NCBI GenBank assembly: GCA_029448655.1
Contig: JACCLO010000006.1
Span: 1,798,001 to 1,862,000, forward strand
Length of the DNA: 64,000 nt
Direction of reading: 5' to 3'
Source of the DNA: Wolfiporia cocos
Taxonomy: Eukaryota > Basidiomycota > Agaricomycetes > Polyporales > Phaeolaceae
Shown here: one piece after another, positions 1 through 12,710 of the stretch
Layout of the letters: every line of letters starts with the position of its first letter
Numbering within the stretch: position 1 is the first letter of the stretch
Notes under the pieces: generated by a model
Told to the model about the DNA's origin: nothing
Database searches by the model: none
Seen by the model: the letters and a program-made list of their open reading frames with translations, nothing else
Made by a program: the position numbers and the translations under genes

Positions 1-115
1 CGTATTCCAAATAGTCTCTTTGACATACCTCTATGAGACGCAAGGCGTCCTCGGTGGTGTCGACGTAGCCATAAAACGGCTGGACATTGGTTGTAGCCAT
101 CGAACTCTGGGGCAT
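1..115 (-). CDS. Gti1/Pac2 (WOPR-domain) transcription regulator, 5' end only
   Basis: The first coding exon (115 down to 29) starts at ATG 115-113 and reads through PFYGYVDTTEDALRLIE. It meets a GTATGT donor at 28-23, and the rest of the gene lies beyond the left edge. The pattern of a short lead followed by G-Y/F-V-x-T-T-x-D-A-L is the start of the WOPR domain in Gti1/Pac2 proteins. These are fungal DNA-binding regulators of morphological switching and gluconate uptake (known of the family). Only about 29 residues are visible, so the call rests on that one motif. Which Gti1/Pac2 paralogue this is cannot be said. Confidence 0.6.
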   Translation of the reverse strand, partial: MPQSSMATTNVQPFYGYVDTTEDALRLIEVCQRDYLEY

Positions 116-3100
116 TGTCCAGCTCTCGAGCTCTCGGATAGTGAACGACGTAGAGTGATGGTGAACTGTTGAGGGAGGTGGAGGTTTGAAGGGCAATGCG
201 CGGTAGCGATTCCGATTTTAAGGCAGCCGGCATGCCTGCATACCCAGAAACGCATATTGCTTATAAGGAACATTTACGCGAGAAGCCATCGTGGAGATGC
301 GTCAAGCATCAATAGCTTCCGTGTAAATCGAAGACTCGATGCCCGGCACATATCAATGCGCAGGGTCATCTTGCGAAGGGTGTCAGAGCTGTGACTGCGT
401 GAGCGGTTCTCGAATGCCTAACACGCTTGCATCTGCCTTCAACCTCGCGGCACCTATACTGTGGAAAGAACTCCGCGGCGTCACTGCACAAAAAAGCGCC
501 CACACACCTGTGCGTCAGACCTATTATCGTCCCAATCAATGCCATGGAAGTTCTGTGGGTCATCGAACTACTAGGACAGATGATTATCGCTGTCTGGTCG
601 CGGTGCCGTCACATGAATCACTTCCCCCGATCTATTGTTTCCAGACCTCGAATAGGACGGGGCGACGAAGTTATGAATCTGCATTTCAGCAGATGATACG
701 ATGCCTTGTCCCTTATTTACTACGGAGCCGGTGACTTGCTTACACCAAAGTGAAAGCTCATGCCTCGTGTGACCGCTTGTAGCTTGGTACGACTGAAAAT
801 TGACAAGAAACATGCACCCTTATTTCGTGAAACCGAAGAGAAGGTCCTCTCGAAGATGGACGGAGAGTTGCTCCGAACCTTCGCTATGCAATACAGATGA
901 ACGCATCTGATGAGACACGAGACGAAGAGCTGACAGCAGCAACCCATCGGAGACAACGGGATTAGGACATCACAACAAACGCATAACAAGCTACCAAATG
1001 AGGGTGTGGGACGAACTGATGGAAGTCGCATGAATGAGCCGGAAGGGCAGCAAACCTCCATATGTCTATATGTCGAACTTGAGGAGTCCGTGTGGAAACT
1101 AAGCGTGGTTACAGCACCGAAATTGCCTACTCGGATCCCGTTACATAGGCGTGGTTATCTGCAAGCTTCTATCGATTCTTATCTCCCACGGCCACGTAGT
1201 CGCGGCCTTTCCTCTGAGCGTAGAATGGTGGACAACATTGAACGGAACTGTGAGTGCCGCTGTGAGTATCGCTGTCATCGTCAGACTACTGACATAACAC
1301 TCGCGCCATTTATTATTTGAATCCCCGCAAACAGGACAGTGGCAAACGATTGTCTCGGCCTTAGCTGGGATGCGAGACTCCTGATCTCAGCGCTGGCATG
1401 ACACAAATACGCAGCGCGCTTCTATGACCACAGGACCACGTTCCGATTTCCTTCGATTCACTCACGCTTGCAGCCACCACTTGACGCCATCAACGTTTTC
1501 GACACCAGGTGAGAGCTCCGTACGCTTTCTGTTGCATGAATCGGGAAACCTTCCGGCAGCCTTGCTACATTTGCTGCGCGGCAGGAACCATCAAATTTTG
1601 GGGCACTCGATGTAACGACTTTTCTGACCCCCTCATGCGGATAGGCACGTACATACACCTTCACGGGTCACGACGTCCATGATCAGGAATATGGCTCATG
1701 TCTCCCTCCTATAACTGTCCGTCGGCGCATTTCCGTCTCAAAATTCCTTGTATGTAGAGTAGCGCCAAGATGGGCTAGAAGTTGTGCTGAGGAGGGCCTG
1801 TGCTGAACTGAATCCTCTGCGCGGCCACGAGATACCGCTCGTCACTTCTCTGTTCAGTTCATTAGGGGACAACCCGGGATGGCAGATTTCAAACCATGGC
1901 TGATTGCTGAACCATGCTGTCAAGATGCTAGATCATCTCGAACTTAGGCACACATTACACAGCAATTACCTCTCCGTACTCAGCGGTGATCTAGCCGACG
2001 CGGGCGTGGTAGTATTACGCATAAGCGCTTACATGCGAAGGGACGATAAGGCCTGATCATTCGCAGTATCGAAGACGCACAAACCATCCGATGCCCTCGA
2101 TATGCCAGCTATTGTCGAAAATACCTATTGGTTGCCTAGCTATGTCTAAAGCCTTCCTAATGAGTATCTGCTTCGCGGCAGAACACTTCCGTATTCGCTG
2201 TATTGAGTCCCACTGCATCATGCAGAGCTTACGACCTAGGTACAATGTTCGCCCCCATGACAAGTGGACAGGCACCTGGGCACATTACTAAAGTTACCGC
2301 TATACAGCTACTGCCGTCTCTGATCATTCAATGTCGGAAGGCATCAAACAAGTGGTGTATGAGAATTGGGGACTAAGGAGGTAGGTCGCATGGAAGAGAA
2401 GATGATCCGAAGGAGGAGCACGCACACCAGTTCCGATTAAGCAACACAGGTACTAGTCGAATGTATGTGAAAGGTCTATGTTGCATGTAGACCGACCCCT
2501 ACAACCGCACTGACGTCATCCAGAGGTCAATTCATGGGAAAGCAGTTCTCTCACGAGTAATCAAGTCAGCAGCTCGGCCCCTCAAGAAAATCCTGAATAG
2601 AAGTATTCATATGGGCAGGGCTGTCGGGAGAAAAAATTGTGCGGTCGCCGTGTGGGCACTGGGAGGCACCATAACGTGTAAATCCGAGCTCTTGAGTAGA
2701 TCGGCTATCCAGAAGAGGACGCAGCGGGAGTGTCCGGCGGGTGTCTTATGCATCTGTCAGGGTCGCGCTGTTGATATCCGAGCGAGTGCAGGAGGACCGC
2801 CTATCGCGGCTGGTTCACACAGCTCAGCACACCGCGTACGTTTTTTCTGCGCAAGAAGGCCGACACCTCGAGGCTGAGCGCTAGCAATTTGTCCAAGGAT
2901 ACCGGCAAGCTCGTGGTTTCGTCATGTGTTGGTCTAGATGGCACTCTGGAGCCTGAGAGCTTCCCTGAGAATCATTTGAAGCGAAGCTCTTGTCGTCTCG
3001 TTCGTGTTGGGGCACGTCTCAGGTTATGTCTGAGGGTACTACGAGCTATGTCGATAAGGATGCCTATGTTCAGTCGAGAGTTCTATATTGGCAAGATATA

Positions 3101-4820
3101 AGCGAGGCACAGTCCCGCATTATCGTGCCGGAGGCGCCAATGTCACAGCTCTTCCCATTCGAGAGCATAACGGAACACAAAAGGTTCGATCGCCATTCAT
3201 CTATCCAGACCCACTTCGCGGGAGAAGTTCGAGTCTGACAAAGCAGGATTTGCACCTCAGCGCCGCGGCATGCGCTATGTATTGTGTCGCAGCCCGGTCA
3301 ACACTTGTATGCCATTCTGTGTGAATGTATTGGATAGCAGAGAACACACTGATGGACAGAACGCACGTATCCTAGCTTGAAACGTCGCGATTGAGTCAGT
3401 GCCATTCACGTTCATTTGCGCTCAATGGCGCAGCGTCAGTCAGACACATATAGTAGCTCCGGCGCACAGTGAACCCCACGCCGAGCACAGGATGTATCCT
3501 GCACGAAGTACCCTCGATCGGAATTGCAACGATAAGCAACTTTCGAACCGAAACGTGCAGCTCAGGTGAATGCGGCAATCGATAGCGCGCCGTTGCTGAC
3601 GAGCTATATACCATGATTCTTACTGAAGAGTAACCAATATACGATCAGTGCTAAATGAGAATGACTGCCTAGGCATCTGGCGACCTGAAGGAACTGGCAT
3701 GTTCAAGCAAAAAGGGGCTATTCGCAGGTTCGCGGAGCAGTGGCCCGTCCTTTCAACGCGAGCTTTGCTAGCATTTCCACTGGCTCCTATTGCAGTCTGA
3801 TCGGAGACACAAAGTTACATATTCTGCGCGAGGATCGATTTGCATCATGATGGCGATCGAAGCTTGTACAATAAAAGCTTTCAAGGGTGGGGACTGTGCT
3901 GATCATTTGGACAACACCCGCGGAGCACACCAAGAAGGACGCCATACAGAGGTATTTAATCGCCGGAGACAGTGATCGTGGGCAAGGAGACAACGTGCAC
4001 CAGAATTTTGTCTGATGAATTGCCGAAATGAATTGCGTGCAGCCTTATATGAAGCCACTCTTCGGAAGCGTCGCTCCGTACGCAACGGCTTTCAGGAACG
4101 CGTACAACGCAAGGCACCATGCGCTGCCACCGTTTCGATCGCGAATCAAGCTTATCTAGGGGACATGGCAAAGAGCTATTGCGATTTAGATTTGGTTACA
4201 GAGATAGTGCGTCCGGATCTTACTATACGTACTCGAGGCTCAATTAGGCCTGGAGGTGTGAGGAATGTAGGGTCTTCATGATCACGCATATGCGGCAGCA
4301 TGGTCATTGGCATTTCTGAGGTCTGGGAGGCTAGCCGCTTCAAATCAGAAAGCATGATGATATGCGGGGAAAACAGCAATCGGACTTACCTTCTGATGCT
4401 TAAGGTGATCCTAGATCTGCGTCGCGACCGTTGTTCACGGTCCCAGGTGTTCCACGACTGCCAAAAGCTAATTGGGCATCATCTTAGCGACAAGGGTCTC
4501 GACGGCTCTCGACAGTCCTTAAAAAGATACAATTCGCGAAGTTGTTGCAGACAGCCAGCAGCCTACGTGCTATACTGTCCAAGCGCAGATAGCAATCTCC
4601 GTATCTGGCGAGGACCTAGGATAAACCGAGGCTCTATTTATGCACATAGTACACTACACACACTAGGTTCGTTGCTATCGTTACGTCATGGAGGATTTAC
4701 CGAGAAAACAGAGAGAAGCTACAGTACGGCTATACGCACTCGCAGCGTCTAAGGACAATGTGAGCGATTGTCATATAACCAGAACGGTCTCATCATACCT
4801 CGAGCACGTTGCACAGGCTT
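116..4820. other. Gene-poor stretch
   Basis: No recognisable gene, RNA gene or repeat was found in these 4.7 kb. Open frames are short (150 codons at most), overlap on both strands and show no family motifs or consistent exon joins. The first few hundred bases are probably the upstream region of the Gti1/Pac2 gene. The last part is the 3' flank of the terpene synthase. Confidence 0.6.
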
Positions 4821-6137
4821 CTAGTCGAAGCCGACGACAGGAAGCAGAGGTACTTGCAAAGTCTTCCTGATCTTGGGGCCATCTTTGCCGAAATACCGTT
4901 CAGTCATGAAACTCCACTCCGCATTGGCAATGATCCAATCCTCCAAGCCCTGAACGTATTGCTGGACTGCTGCATCAACCTCTGGGCCCCATGAGGGCAG
5001 TTGTGCCTTTCCGGCCAGGAACCTCTCTACGGTCTTGTTGCACAAGTTGCCAGCGTAGTCGACCGCCGCTTGGCGGTCAAGGCCGAGGGTCTGCATGATG
5101 ACTGGCACAAGATTGTGTGACTGTGAGAGTAGAGTCAGATACGTCTGAGTACATGACGAGCAATGCTTACATCTCCTCGTGATTGTTCCCTGTTGTACGA
5201 GAGAATGTCCTGTAATCCACATGAGTTAGCACCATGAGCATATCAACATCCGGCCGGCAATGTAGCACGACGCCTAAAGTGGACAACAACGCCTCCACAA
5301 GGCACGTGGACGAGGAGAGAGACGGTGAAACTCACATTTGCCCAGCTGACACAATCATTGGTGGCGTCTAAGAGGCCCTGCACGACCGGGTGTTCGACAA
5401 CCTCATTTGGAAGGTCAATGCCAGCGGCATATTCGATCAGGGCGAATCCAGTCTTGCAACCGCTTGTATTGCGGCGAAGGGAGATGTACGCCTCCAGCTC
5501 GGGTACGCTCTTGGATGCGCGATCGGCGGCCTGCTGCATGATCGCTTTGAAATAGAGACCAAGCGTCTGCATGAAGCGCTGCCGACAATTGGGCCCAACC
5601 GTCTTCAACATACGGGTCCACCATCTAGTGAATACATAAGCAAGGGATGGCGAACGGATCGGGAACGACAACATACGACTTAGCGGTTCGGGCGGCAACG
5701 GAACTTGATTCGTATGTGTCGGGATGGTATAGGGTTTCCATGACAGCTTCCTCTAGACCCTCTGTCCCGGTAGTGTCAAACTCGTCGCTCCAGTCATCGA
5801 GGTTGAACAAGAAGCTCATGAAGTCTGAGCAGACCCTGAGCTCCTCGGGACCGCACTCCGCGTAGCACATCCCGCACAAAAGCCCAGCGTTCAGCCCAAT
5901 GAACTTCTTTAGCTGCTTTTCTGAGAAGTGTGCATACTCGATGATGAATGCATCGGATTCCGCGGAAACAAATCGGGTATAGGGATTCAGTCGAATGGGG
6001 AACGGGATCGACTTCACGAGATCGGGGAATTTAATGATGTCGCCCGCCTTGAGATCGGACCTTTGCTGCGAAGGCAGAGAACGGGCAGGGGCAGCCGACT
6101 CGGACTTGGGATAAGATGTTGTGGAAATGGAACCCAT
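4821..6137 (-). CDS. Sesquiterpene synthase (class I terpene cyclase)
   Basis: Four exons (6137-5677, 5624-5336, 5209-5171, 5120-4821) give an intact 362-residue protein, the usual length for basidiomycete sesquiterpene synthases. The aspartate-rich Mg-binding motif DDWSD is at residues 114-118. The NSE triad NDILSYNRE is at about 250-258, followed by QSRGD. The C-terminal Arg-Tyr pair is in TERYFG at about 338-339. The family ionises farnesyl diphosphate and cyclises it in the cytosol; the product cannot be read from sequence. All introns are GT-AG, and the frame is clean across every joint. Upstream (6138-7929) there is no gene, and no P450, oxidoreductase or transporter lies beside it, so it looks like a stand-alone terpene synthase. 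The class is sure; the product is unknown. Confidence 0.93.
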
Positions 6138-7929
6138 CGTGAAGGAGGCAAGTCGAAGATGGTCGGGATAACAAGGGGATGCGAGTGTAGGTATACTGCC
6201 TCAGAGGCCTGGATCTTTAAATATCATTGCGGTGGAGAGCACGGAGGCAGACTCACCAAGCGAGCTAGCGCGCAATAAGAAACTAATGTAGAAGAATCTA
6301 TCAGAATTATACGTGAAACAGAGAGCGTATTAATGAATATTAGCACGTCCAGCGCAGCAGGATTAGTCTCAACTTTCGGCGCAAGAGATCTCCATCAAAC
6401 TAGTCGAGACGTCGCTTCTCATCAAGATTCGGTAGCAACCTATGCAACTGACCAACGACCGTTGCAAAGCAAGGAATAGGCGACAGCACAAACGCCAGCC
6501 AGACTCACAACGCGAGCCGGGTCTTCCTAACGGACCGAATCAGATGCAAACACGCTGAGATGGAAAATTACAAATGCATGCTGACCGTACGCAGTTCAAT
6601 CAAACGCGGTAAATCTTGCATTGGTGCGATACAGCGAATTTGGAATCGCGTACGTCATGAGGTTTTACCCGTCGTGGTCCCTGAAGCCGATCGTGACAAG
6701 ATGACCGGTCCATTCTGTATGATCAGAAGCTAGTGAGTGAACGTAACGCTCATTTCAAACGTTTGACGGCAGAACGCTGGGCATAATTAATTGAGGATTT
6801 TAGCGATCTGCAGAGCGCTCTTGCAGGTCGCTCGATGGTAGCCGTTGCTGCGTTCTCTCCTCAGGTATACTGAGATACATCGTGGAAGTTTCATCTGCAA
6901 GAGTATATGATGGCCGAGAGATAGGTTGCTATCCCTAACTAGTACGACCGGTTGTCACCCGCACGGGCGTGAAGCGCTACAGTACGCCTCGAAGTTCGCG
7001 GAAACGCTTCGCCGAAAGCGCCAATTGGTTCGTTGACGGAGGGAAAACTCCGCGCGACAAGGCACAGTAGTTTCGCTACCCCTAACATATACTAAGAGGT
7101 CGTACCTGTGAACCATCATCTGATCCTTGCTGCGCGTGGACTGCCAACGCTTTGATACATTGGCTGCTGAGCTGGCCAAGACCAGAGCCGAGTAAGGTAT
7201 ATTAACCAGATGCCAATTGGCGATACTAGCCGGTCTGTGATCCGCTTATGTTGACTGTACTCGACGTCACTGCTTTAAATGTAGGACGATGTGGCGTACA
7301 ATCGACAGTGCAATAATTTCCTGCTTAAGGTTCCACCGGGCATAAACCATGCCTGCCACAAACACAGTTTGTCAAGTGGCAGTGGCAGTGGAAGTCAATG
7401 CGCAGCTCCATAGGTTTTGCAGCCGGGAAATGACGCCTACAGCATCCGCAAGCGTTTACGCAGTGGTATTCGCCTGCATGAGGGAAAATTAGCCAAGCAG
7501 CCATGTTCCGCACGGTCTAATGCGCACGAATAGCCCGGTAGATTGTCGATCCAACACAGGATCTTCATTTGATTCAGAAAGTAGCAACTATACCTTTATG
7601 CGTTTTGCCCCTTGTAGCAATACAGCCAGTAGCGGACGATGAGCAATGCGCGTCGACGTGAGCAGCAGATAAAACACTACGCGCTGCTAACCTGTTGGGA
7701 GGAGTGCCACGCGAGCGGCCCCGGTAGATCCCGATGGCATCAGTGGCAACTGCCGGATGCGGTATGCGGTAGTGCTGCGCCAAAGATGATACTTCCGCGC
7801 GGACTCTAGATTGCGACGTGCCTGCGTGAGCAAGGGTAACCACTCGTCTCGCACCAATTAACCGCATGTAACCATAGGCCATGTACAGGAAAGGTTTGAT
7901 TAAAAGGTTCTAGGCAATTGACTGCCAAC
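6138..7929. other. Intergenic region between divergent genes
   Basis: This 1.8-kb region separates the terpene synthase (-) from the HSBP1-like gene (+), so it must hold both promoters. I see no coding pattern, RNA gene or repeat in it. Confidence 0.6.
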
Positions 7930-8408
7930 ATGGCACCTCCATCGTCTGCTGCGCTTCCGCTGAACGTGAATCCATCTACATCTCCTTCGAAACCACCGGC
8001 GGGGAGCCCAGCGCCTGCCAATGCATCAAGTAAGGCAGCTACGAATCCTCCTGATATTTCCAGCCCACATGAATTGACCGCCTTCGTAAGCAGCCATTCC
8101 TAAACCATGCAGTGATACGGAATGATTAACGCTACATGTACTGGTATGCAGGTCGAGTCGCTCCTTGAACAACTAGATGCCAAGTTCGACGATATGTCAA
8201 CGCAGATTTTGGACCGAAGTACGCTTCCGTCCACCATTTCAACCACACTCACAGGCGCTCATTGATCTCAGTGATGCAGATGTCCACCAGAGTGGACGCA
8301 CTCGAGGCGGCTATTCAGGATATAATCAATGGGGATACGGCCACTGGGCCACCGAGCATGCCGCAATCCCCTGCCTCGGGCAGCGGCCAGCGTTCCGGCG
8401 GCTCGTGA
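7930..8408 (+). CDS. Heat shock factor-binding protein 1-like (HSBP1)
   Basis: Three exons (7930-8085, 8152-8218, 8272-8408) encode 119 residues. The N-terminal half is a Pro/Ser/Ala-rich tail. From about residue 46 comes the HSBP1 coiled coil: ELTAFVESLLEQLDAKFDDM, then STQILDRMMQMSTRVDALEA, AIQDIINGD and a Gly/Ser/Pro tail. In other eukaryotes HSBP1 is a small trimeric coiled coil that binds the trimerisation domain of heat shock factor and damps the heat response; it has also been linked to WASH-complex assembly. ATG 7930 is the first in-frame ATG. The splice sites keep the heptads in register. Basidiomycete HSBP1 proteins commonly carry an extra N-terminal extension like this one. Confidence 0.88.
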
Positions 8409-9226
8409 AACGCATTGTGTGCACAACTACAGCCTTGAATAGACACCCCCTTGTTCGGCTAGGTTGCTTGGTTCCTGCATCTCGGAACAAAGTGTACCAT
8501 ACCAATGGAATCCCACGAGTGAATTCTACAGTCGAGGCCTGCATATCTGTAGCGCCTCCGGACCATTGATGTGTCTGTCTTGGTTCAGGCGGTTTAGAAC
8601 GGACAGAATAACACGAATAGATCAAAATTCATGTTCCCGAGAGAGTAAATCATGGAAGACTACATACTGAGCTCACATGTAAGAGCCTCGGCGGTTGCAC
8701 ATGTATGGATACAATGATCCTTTGTGGCGCCGCACAGCTATACCGATCAGGCGACCCGGAACTATTACTACTACCTGCTCACAACGCTTGCGGTGATTTT
8801 TTCTCCTTTGGTTCTAGAAGTCCATATGTCGCCGATGGTTGCGGTCGCATGAAACCAGTAAAGACGGCGAGGGATATTGCACAATGTCCGAGAGCATAAC
8901 GGGGTGGGGTAGCAGCACATGTTGCAGCGTATCACACGTACCTTAGTATCGGTGCCGAGTCACCATACTCAAGCCACAAACAAGTGGGTCGCTAATACCG
9001 CACGAACAATTTACTCGTCCAATCGTCATTGCGTATACCATTTACCCCGTCCAGCCCAAGAAACATGTACGCGGGATCAGAAAATCACCATCTGGTCCCG
9101 CTTCTCACCGTCCACTTGACATTGCATGACGACAAGATTTGCTGACAGAAAACGTCGTTCATTCAAGGGAGCGAACGGAAGCAGACGCAGAACATACACA
9201 CCACGAGTCTGACCCCGCCGATAGTT
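8409..9226. other. Intergenic, nothing recognised
   Basis: These 818 bp lie between two convergent genes, HSBP1-like (+) and GET4 (-). Short open frames here carry no family motif. The stretch probably holds the two 3' ends. Confidence 0.55.
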
Positions 9227-10688
9227 CTAGTCCAGGCCCGGCGCCCTCGTTGACGGTGGTGGTGACAGAACCCTCCGTGCGGGCCCGGCATTGCTTGGGG
9301 AACCCCCGAACATAGCAGAAAGCATATCGCCCAATGGATTCGCGGGCTGTGCCCTTGGGGACGGGATTGCGAAGTATAGTTCCGCTAGCTCGATCAACGC
9401 CTAGTTGATGAAGTCATCGAGATACGAACGTCAGTGGCTGATCACTGTCGAGCACATGAAAGTTATGAAATGCGCAATGAGCTCGGGTTATCTGCCGTGA
9501 TAACGCAGGCATACGTCTTCTATGTAGACTAGCGCATACCAGAGTCGCAGGAGAATAGAAGCAAGGTACGAATTATGAGCTTACCTTCCTAACCTCTTTT
9601 GTAGCCATTACTCCCCCTTTGCTTTGGTATGTCCCGCACAATCGGACCCATGCTTCCCGTATTGGTTTATTCTGGGCTCCCTGAGCATGCTGGCATGTCC
9701 TCACGGCGAGCTGTACGAAATTGAGGGCTGGATCAGTGGTGAATATAATCTCATCAGTCTGTCCCTCCGTCGGATTCCCAATCTGAATGGGCGCCGGCTG
9801 CAGAGGTGACACAAGCGCCGCGCGGACGGCGGTGAGTTGTGAGACATATTGGGACACGAAGGCTCGAGCCGCAAGTATGTTCCCATTCAAGAGATAGCTG
9901 TGGGGAGATCGGGTCTGAGGACCGACACTACGGCGGGGTTGCCAGGGTGGAACTCACGGTAAAGTTCCCCGTAGTGCGAACGCTCCGAGTGCGCCGCTAT
10001 TTCCTCCCCACTCTATGAACATCTGAGCAAGCACACGGGCACTGTCGCGCTTCCCAGCCGCGAGAAGATGTGGTTCGGCGCTCTCAAATGCACCCTCTTG
10101 TAATCCGTTAGTGGCTGCGCACGATCGCGCCGACATTGAACTAGACGGACCTCTGAACAGTAGCTCTCCGACATAATGGTGCAGGTCGATATCCCCTGCA
10201 GGGCACGAGCCGTGTTTCGCAGACCAACTTAGCTGTGCCGTGAATCTACGACATCTGACATGCACAGAGCAACGGTCGTACTCACGCGACGGCCTTATCG
10301 ATTATAGTCTTTCGCCACGACCCCGATGATCCAGTGAGAGCAATGAGCTGTGTTACTCGTCCTATTGAGATAGGGCCTCTAGTCTTTGATAACCCTCGCA
10401 AAGTGTCTGCTTACCCCGGCTTTCCTCGGTTACCGGCTCCCCCTTGCTATCGTAAACATCCAGCATGAAACATGCTAGATCTGTTCCGCTTCCCTGCTGT
10501 CCCGCCTTCAGCAGCTCTCTTGCGGATTGGAAGAGCACGTCGATTGCAGTGTCGTACTGATTTGATTTCGAGTATCTCGAGGCGAAAGTGCGCGCCTTCT
10601 GATGCGCTTCATATGCTTGCCCTGAGGCAATGAGAGGAAGGATGGCATTTAGAGCGCGCGACGATGATTGAGCAGAAGCCGGAGGCAT
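9227..10688 (-). CDS. GET4: GET4 (TRC35-like) tail-anchored protein insertion factor
   Basis: Six exons (10688-10415, 10361-10286, 10227-10151, 10096-9958, 9897-9585, 9400-9227) join in frame to a 350-residue protein. Family-typical stretches appear in order: YEAHQKARTFASRY and QYDTAIDVLFQSARELLKAG near the N terminus, LACFMLDVY, then LIALTGSSGSWRKTIIDKAV, DIDLHHYVGELLF, AAGKRDSARVLAQMFIEW, and FALRGTLPYLLNGNILAARA. The tail ELYFAIPSP leads to NPLGDMLSAMFGG. Get4 is an alpha-solenoid protein that bridges Get5 and Get3 and helps hand tail-anchored proteins to the ER insertion pathway in the cytosol (known of the family). All introns are GT-AG with no lesions. The symbol follows the yeast orthologue. 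Confidence 0.92.
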
Positions 10689-12240
10689 GGCTAAGCGAGA
10701 GAATATTGCAAGTAATTCAGCAGAGTGTCCGCGTGTTAGAATGGGATGTCGTTTGCGTCAGACCTCGGCCGCCCAGTCTAAGAGTACGCGACTGGCCACT
10801 TTCGGACCTGCTCTCAGCGATCACGACACCGCCACTTCCGCTCAGTCAGTCAGCATGAACTGTTAAGGGCTCTACGCTCGTCGTAGATGGAGCACGCTAT
10901 TTGACTTAACGGCTGGCGAGTCGCAACTTCATTCGCAGCACGGCTCGCGGCGAGAACCGCTGTAATTGCCTACTTGTCGACTTTGCAATCTTCAGCTTGG
11001 CTAGCTTATCCGCAAGGGCCGAGCAGTCACAGCGCTAGCGCTCTCGAGTGGTGCTTTGGACACTATTCACTCGACGGCAAAATCTCCCACATGCCGATTT
11101 GCACCAACTGCACGCACCCTACGCCGTATCTATACACTGTATATCAGTCAGCGTATAACTTACGGCTGGAGCAGTGTGTCAGTCGTGTATCATGTCTGGG
11201 AAGTGCTATTCGAAGCTCATTGTTCTGCCGTGCAGCCCGAATGTCGCGCGTTCGCAGACCCTTACGTTGAGCACGACACGCTGACGCTCCTCCTGGATCT
11301 AATTTTGTTGAAGAGAGACGTCTACCGGCACCTGTTGTACAACCGCGGACTTGGTGCAAGAAAGGTTGAACACGCCGCCATGCCCGCTGCATCCGATGCG
11401 CTTTTGGATGAGGATGTACAGCATGGCGACACAAGACCGGAATTCCCAACGCCGAAGGAGCAGATTGGTGACGCTGAACGCAATAGAAACACTGTTCGTC
11501 GGCCCGGTGCAAACTTCTGCAATGGCTACTCAACATTGCGGTACCGTTAGGCTAGATGGTGGCTAATCGTCAGACTCGGCACTGTCCTCATCATGACAGA
11601 TGCATGTGCGTCCTACGCCCCACTGCATGGTCCGCCCGCCTGGCTGATATCGGTTCTTGCTCTTGCTGTAGTTATCAGGTGGACCCACCTAAGTAAATGC
11701 GGGAAAGCAGTTGCGCCTGGCGGTATCGCTGATTCATACACCCAGGCTCAGGCGCATCGTACCACGCATCTGACGGAGACCCCACGAGCTGGACCTTAGC
11801 TTCTGCTGAGGGATTCCTCCGTGTCTTCGTAGGATGTCTTCTTGGTATGTACGTGCCTCGCCACCCGGCAACGCGCCACGGATCTACGCTAACTCCCTTT
11901 GGCCGTCAGAGACCGTTGCCTTCCACGCTGGAATTATCCTCGCATGCTATAATGTTCTCACTTGTCTAGACTGGGCCCGCTCCTTGTCACCCGCTTCGTC
12001 CGCTGTCTCGAAACCGTCAGGCATTCGACAAGAATTTAGGTCCGTTGTCGACACACACGGTGCCTTTCCCTGCGACCTGATCATAATGCGATGGATCCAT
12101 TCCCAGATACTCACATGTCCCGTTGACGTTACTCTACTCGTCTCTCACTAAACTTTTTCTTCTGTTCCTGCTTTCTATCTGGCGCCCCACGTCCACTCAT
12201 CGCGCTCCACCTGGTACATCATTTACCCACCCATTCATTC
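10689..12240. other. Intergenic, nothing recognised
   Basis: No gene could be supported here. Several open frames of about 100-160 codons overlap on both strands around 11.05-11.55 kb, but none shows a family motif or sensible splice sites. The first few hundred bases are the likely GET4 promoter. Confidence 0.45.
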
Positions 12241-12593
12241 TGAACGCGCTCAGCGTCCTGGACGAGCACCACTTGGACCGGGAATGGGTAGTCCGAAATG
12301 TTCTGGGTGGGATGGCCGCTGGATTCGGGCTTCGAGGTAGTCCTTCGGGGTTCCTTGCGCCCCCCGTCCCGTCATGGGTCCGATTTCAAATTCTGACATC
12401 GTTCCATAGTTGTGCTCGATTGCCACCCGTTCTTTACCACAACCATCATACTTGGCGGATGGTTTGTCAAAACATTAGCAGCAAACCTCATCAGTCAATG
12501 GGTCAGCTTAGGCTCGGGGCTAGAAGGGAGTGGAGTGATCGCTGGTGAGACATGGTTGGCATACAGTATACCATGATGAATAGCCCGTTGTCT
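12240..12593 (+). other. Possible C-terminal exons of an unrecognised membrane protein
   Basis: Two patches could be joined by a GT-AG intron (donor after GFGLR near 12334, acceptor near 12409). The first reads NALSVLDEHHLDREWVVRNV followed by LGGMAAGFGLR. The second reads VLDCHPFFTTTIILGGWFVK then TLAANLISQWVSLGSGLEGS and ends at TGA near 12590. The second patch has a hydrophobic segment that could cross a membrane. I found no convincing 5' exons and do not recognise the family. It may be a gene relic or a chance open frame. Confidence 0.25.
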
Positions 12594-12710
12594 CGTGTCC
12601 AGTTGTGACAGTTGATGAAACCATTCAGTAGTACGAGAAGTGCTGCCGTAGTTACATGTGCAAAATTGCAGCAGGCAGCGCACATCCTCATAGTAAGACG
12701 CCATCATGTC

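Noticed and set aside
4821..10688. Terpene biosynthetic gene cluster around the sesquiterpene synthase
   Set aside because: The neighbours are HSBP1-like, GET4 and gene-poor DNA. No P450, transferase, transporter or regulator typical of such clusters is adjacent.
11056..11550. Plus-strand frame of 164 codons upstream of TSC13
   Set aside because: Its composition is random-like, an overlapping minus-strand frame of similar length exists, and there is no recognisable domain or splice continuation.
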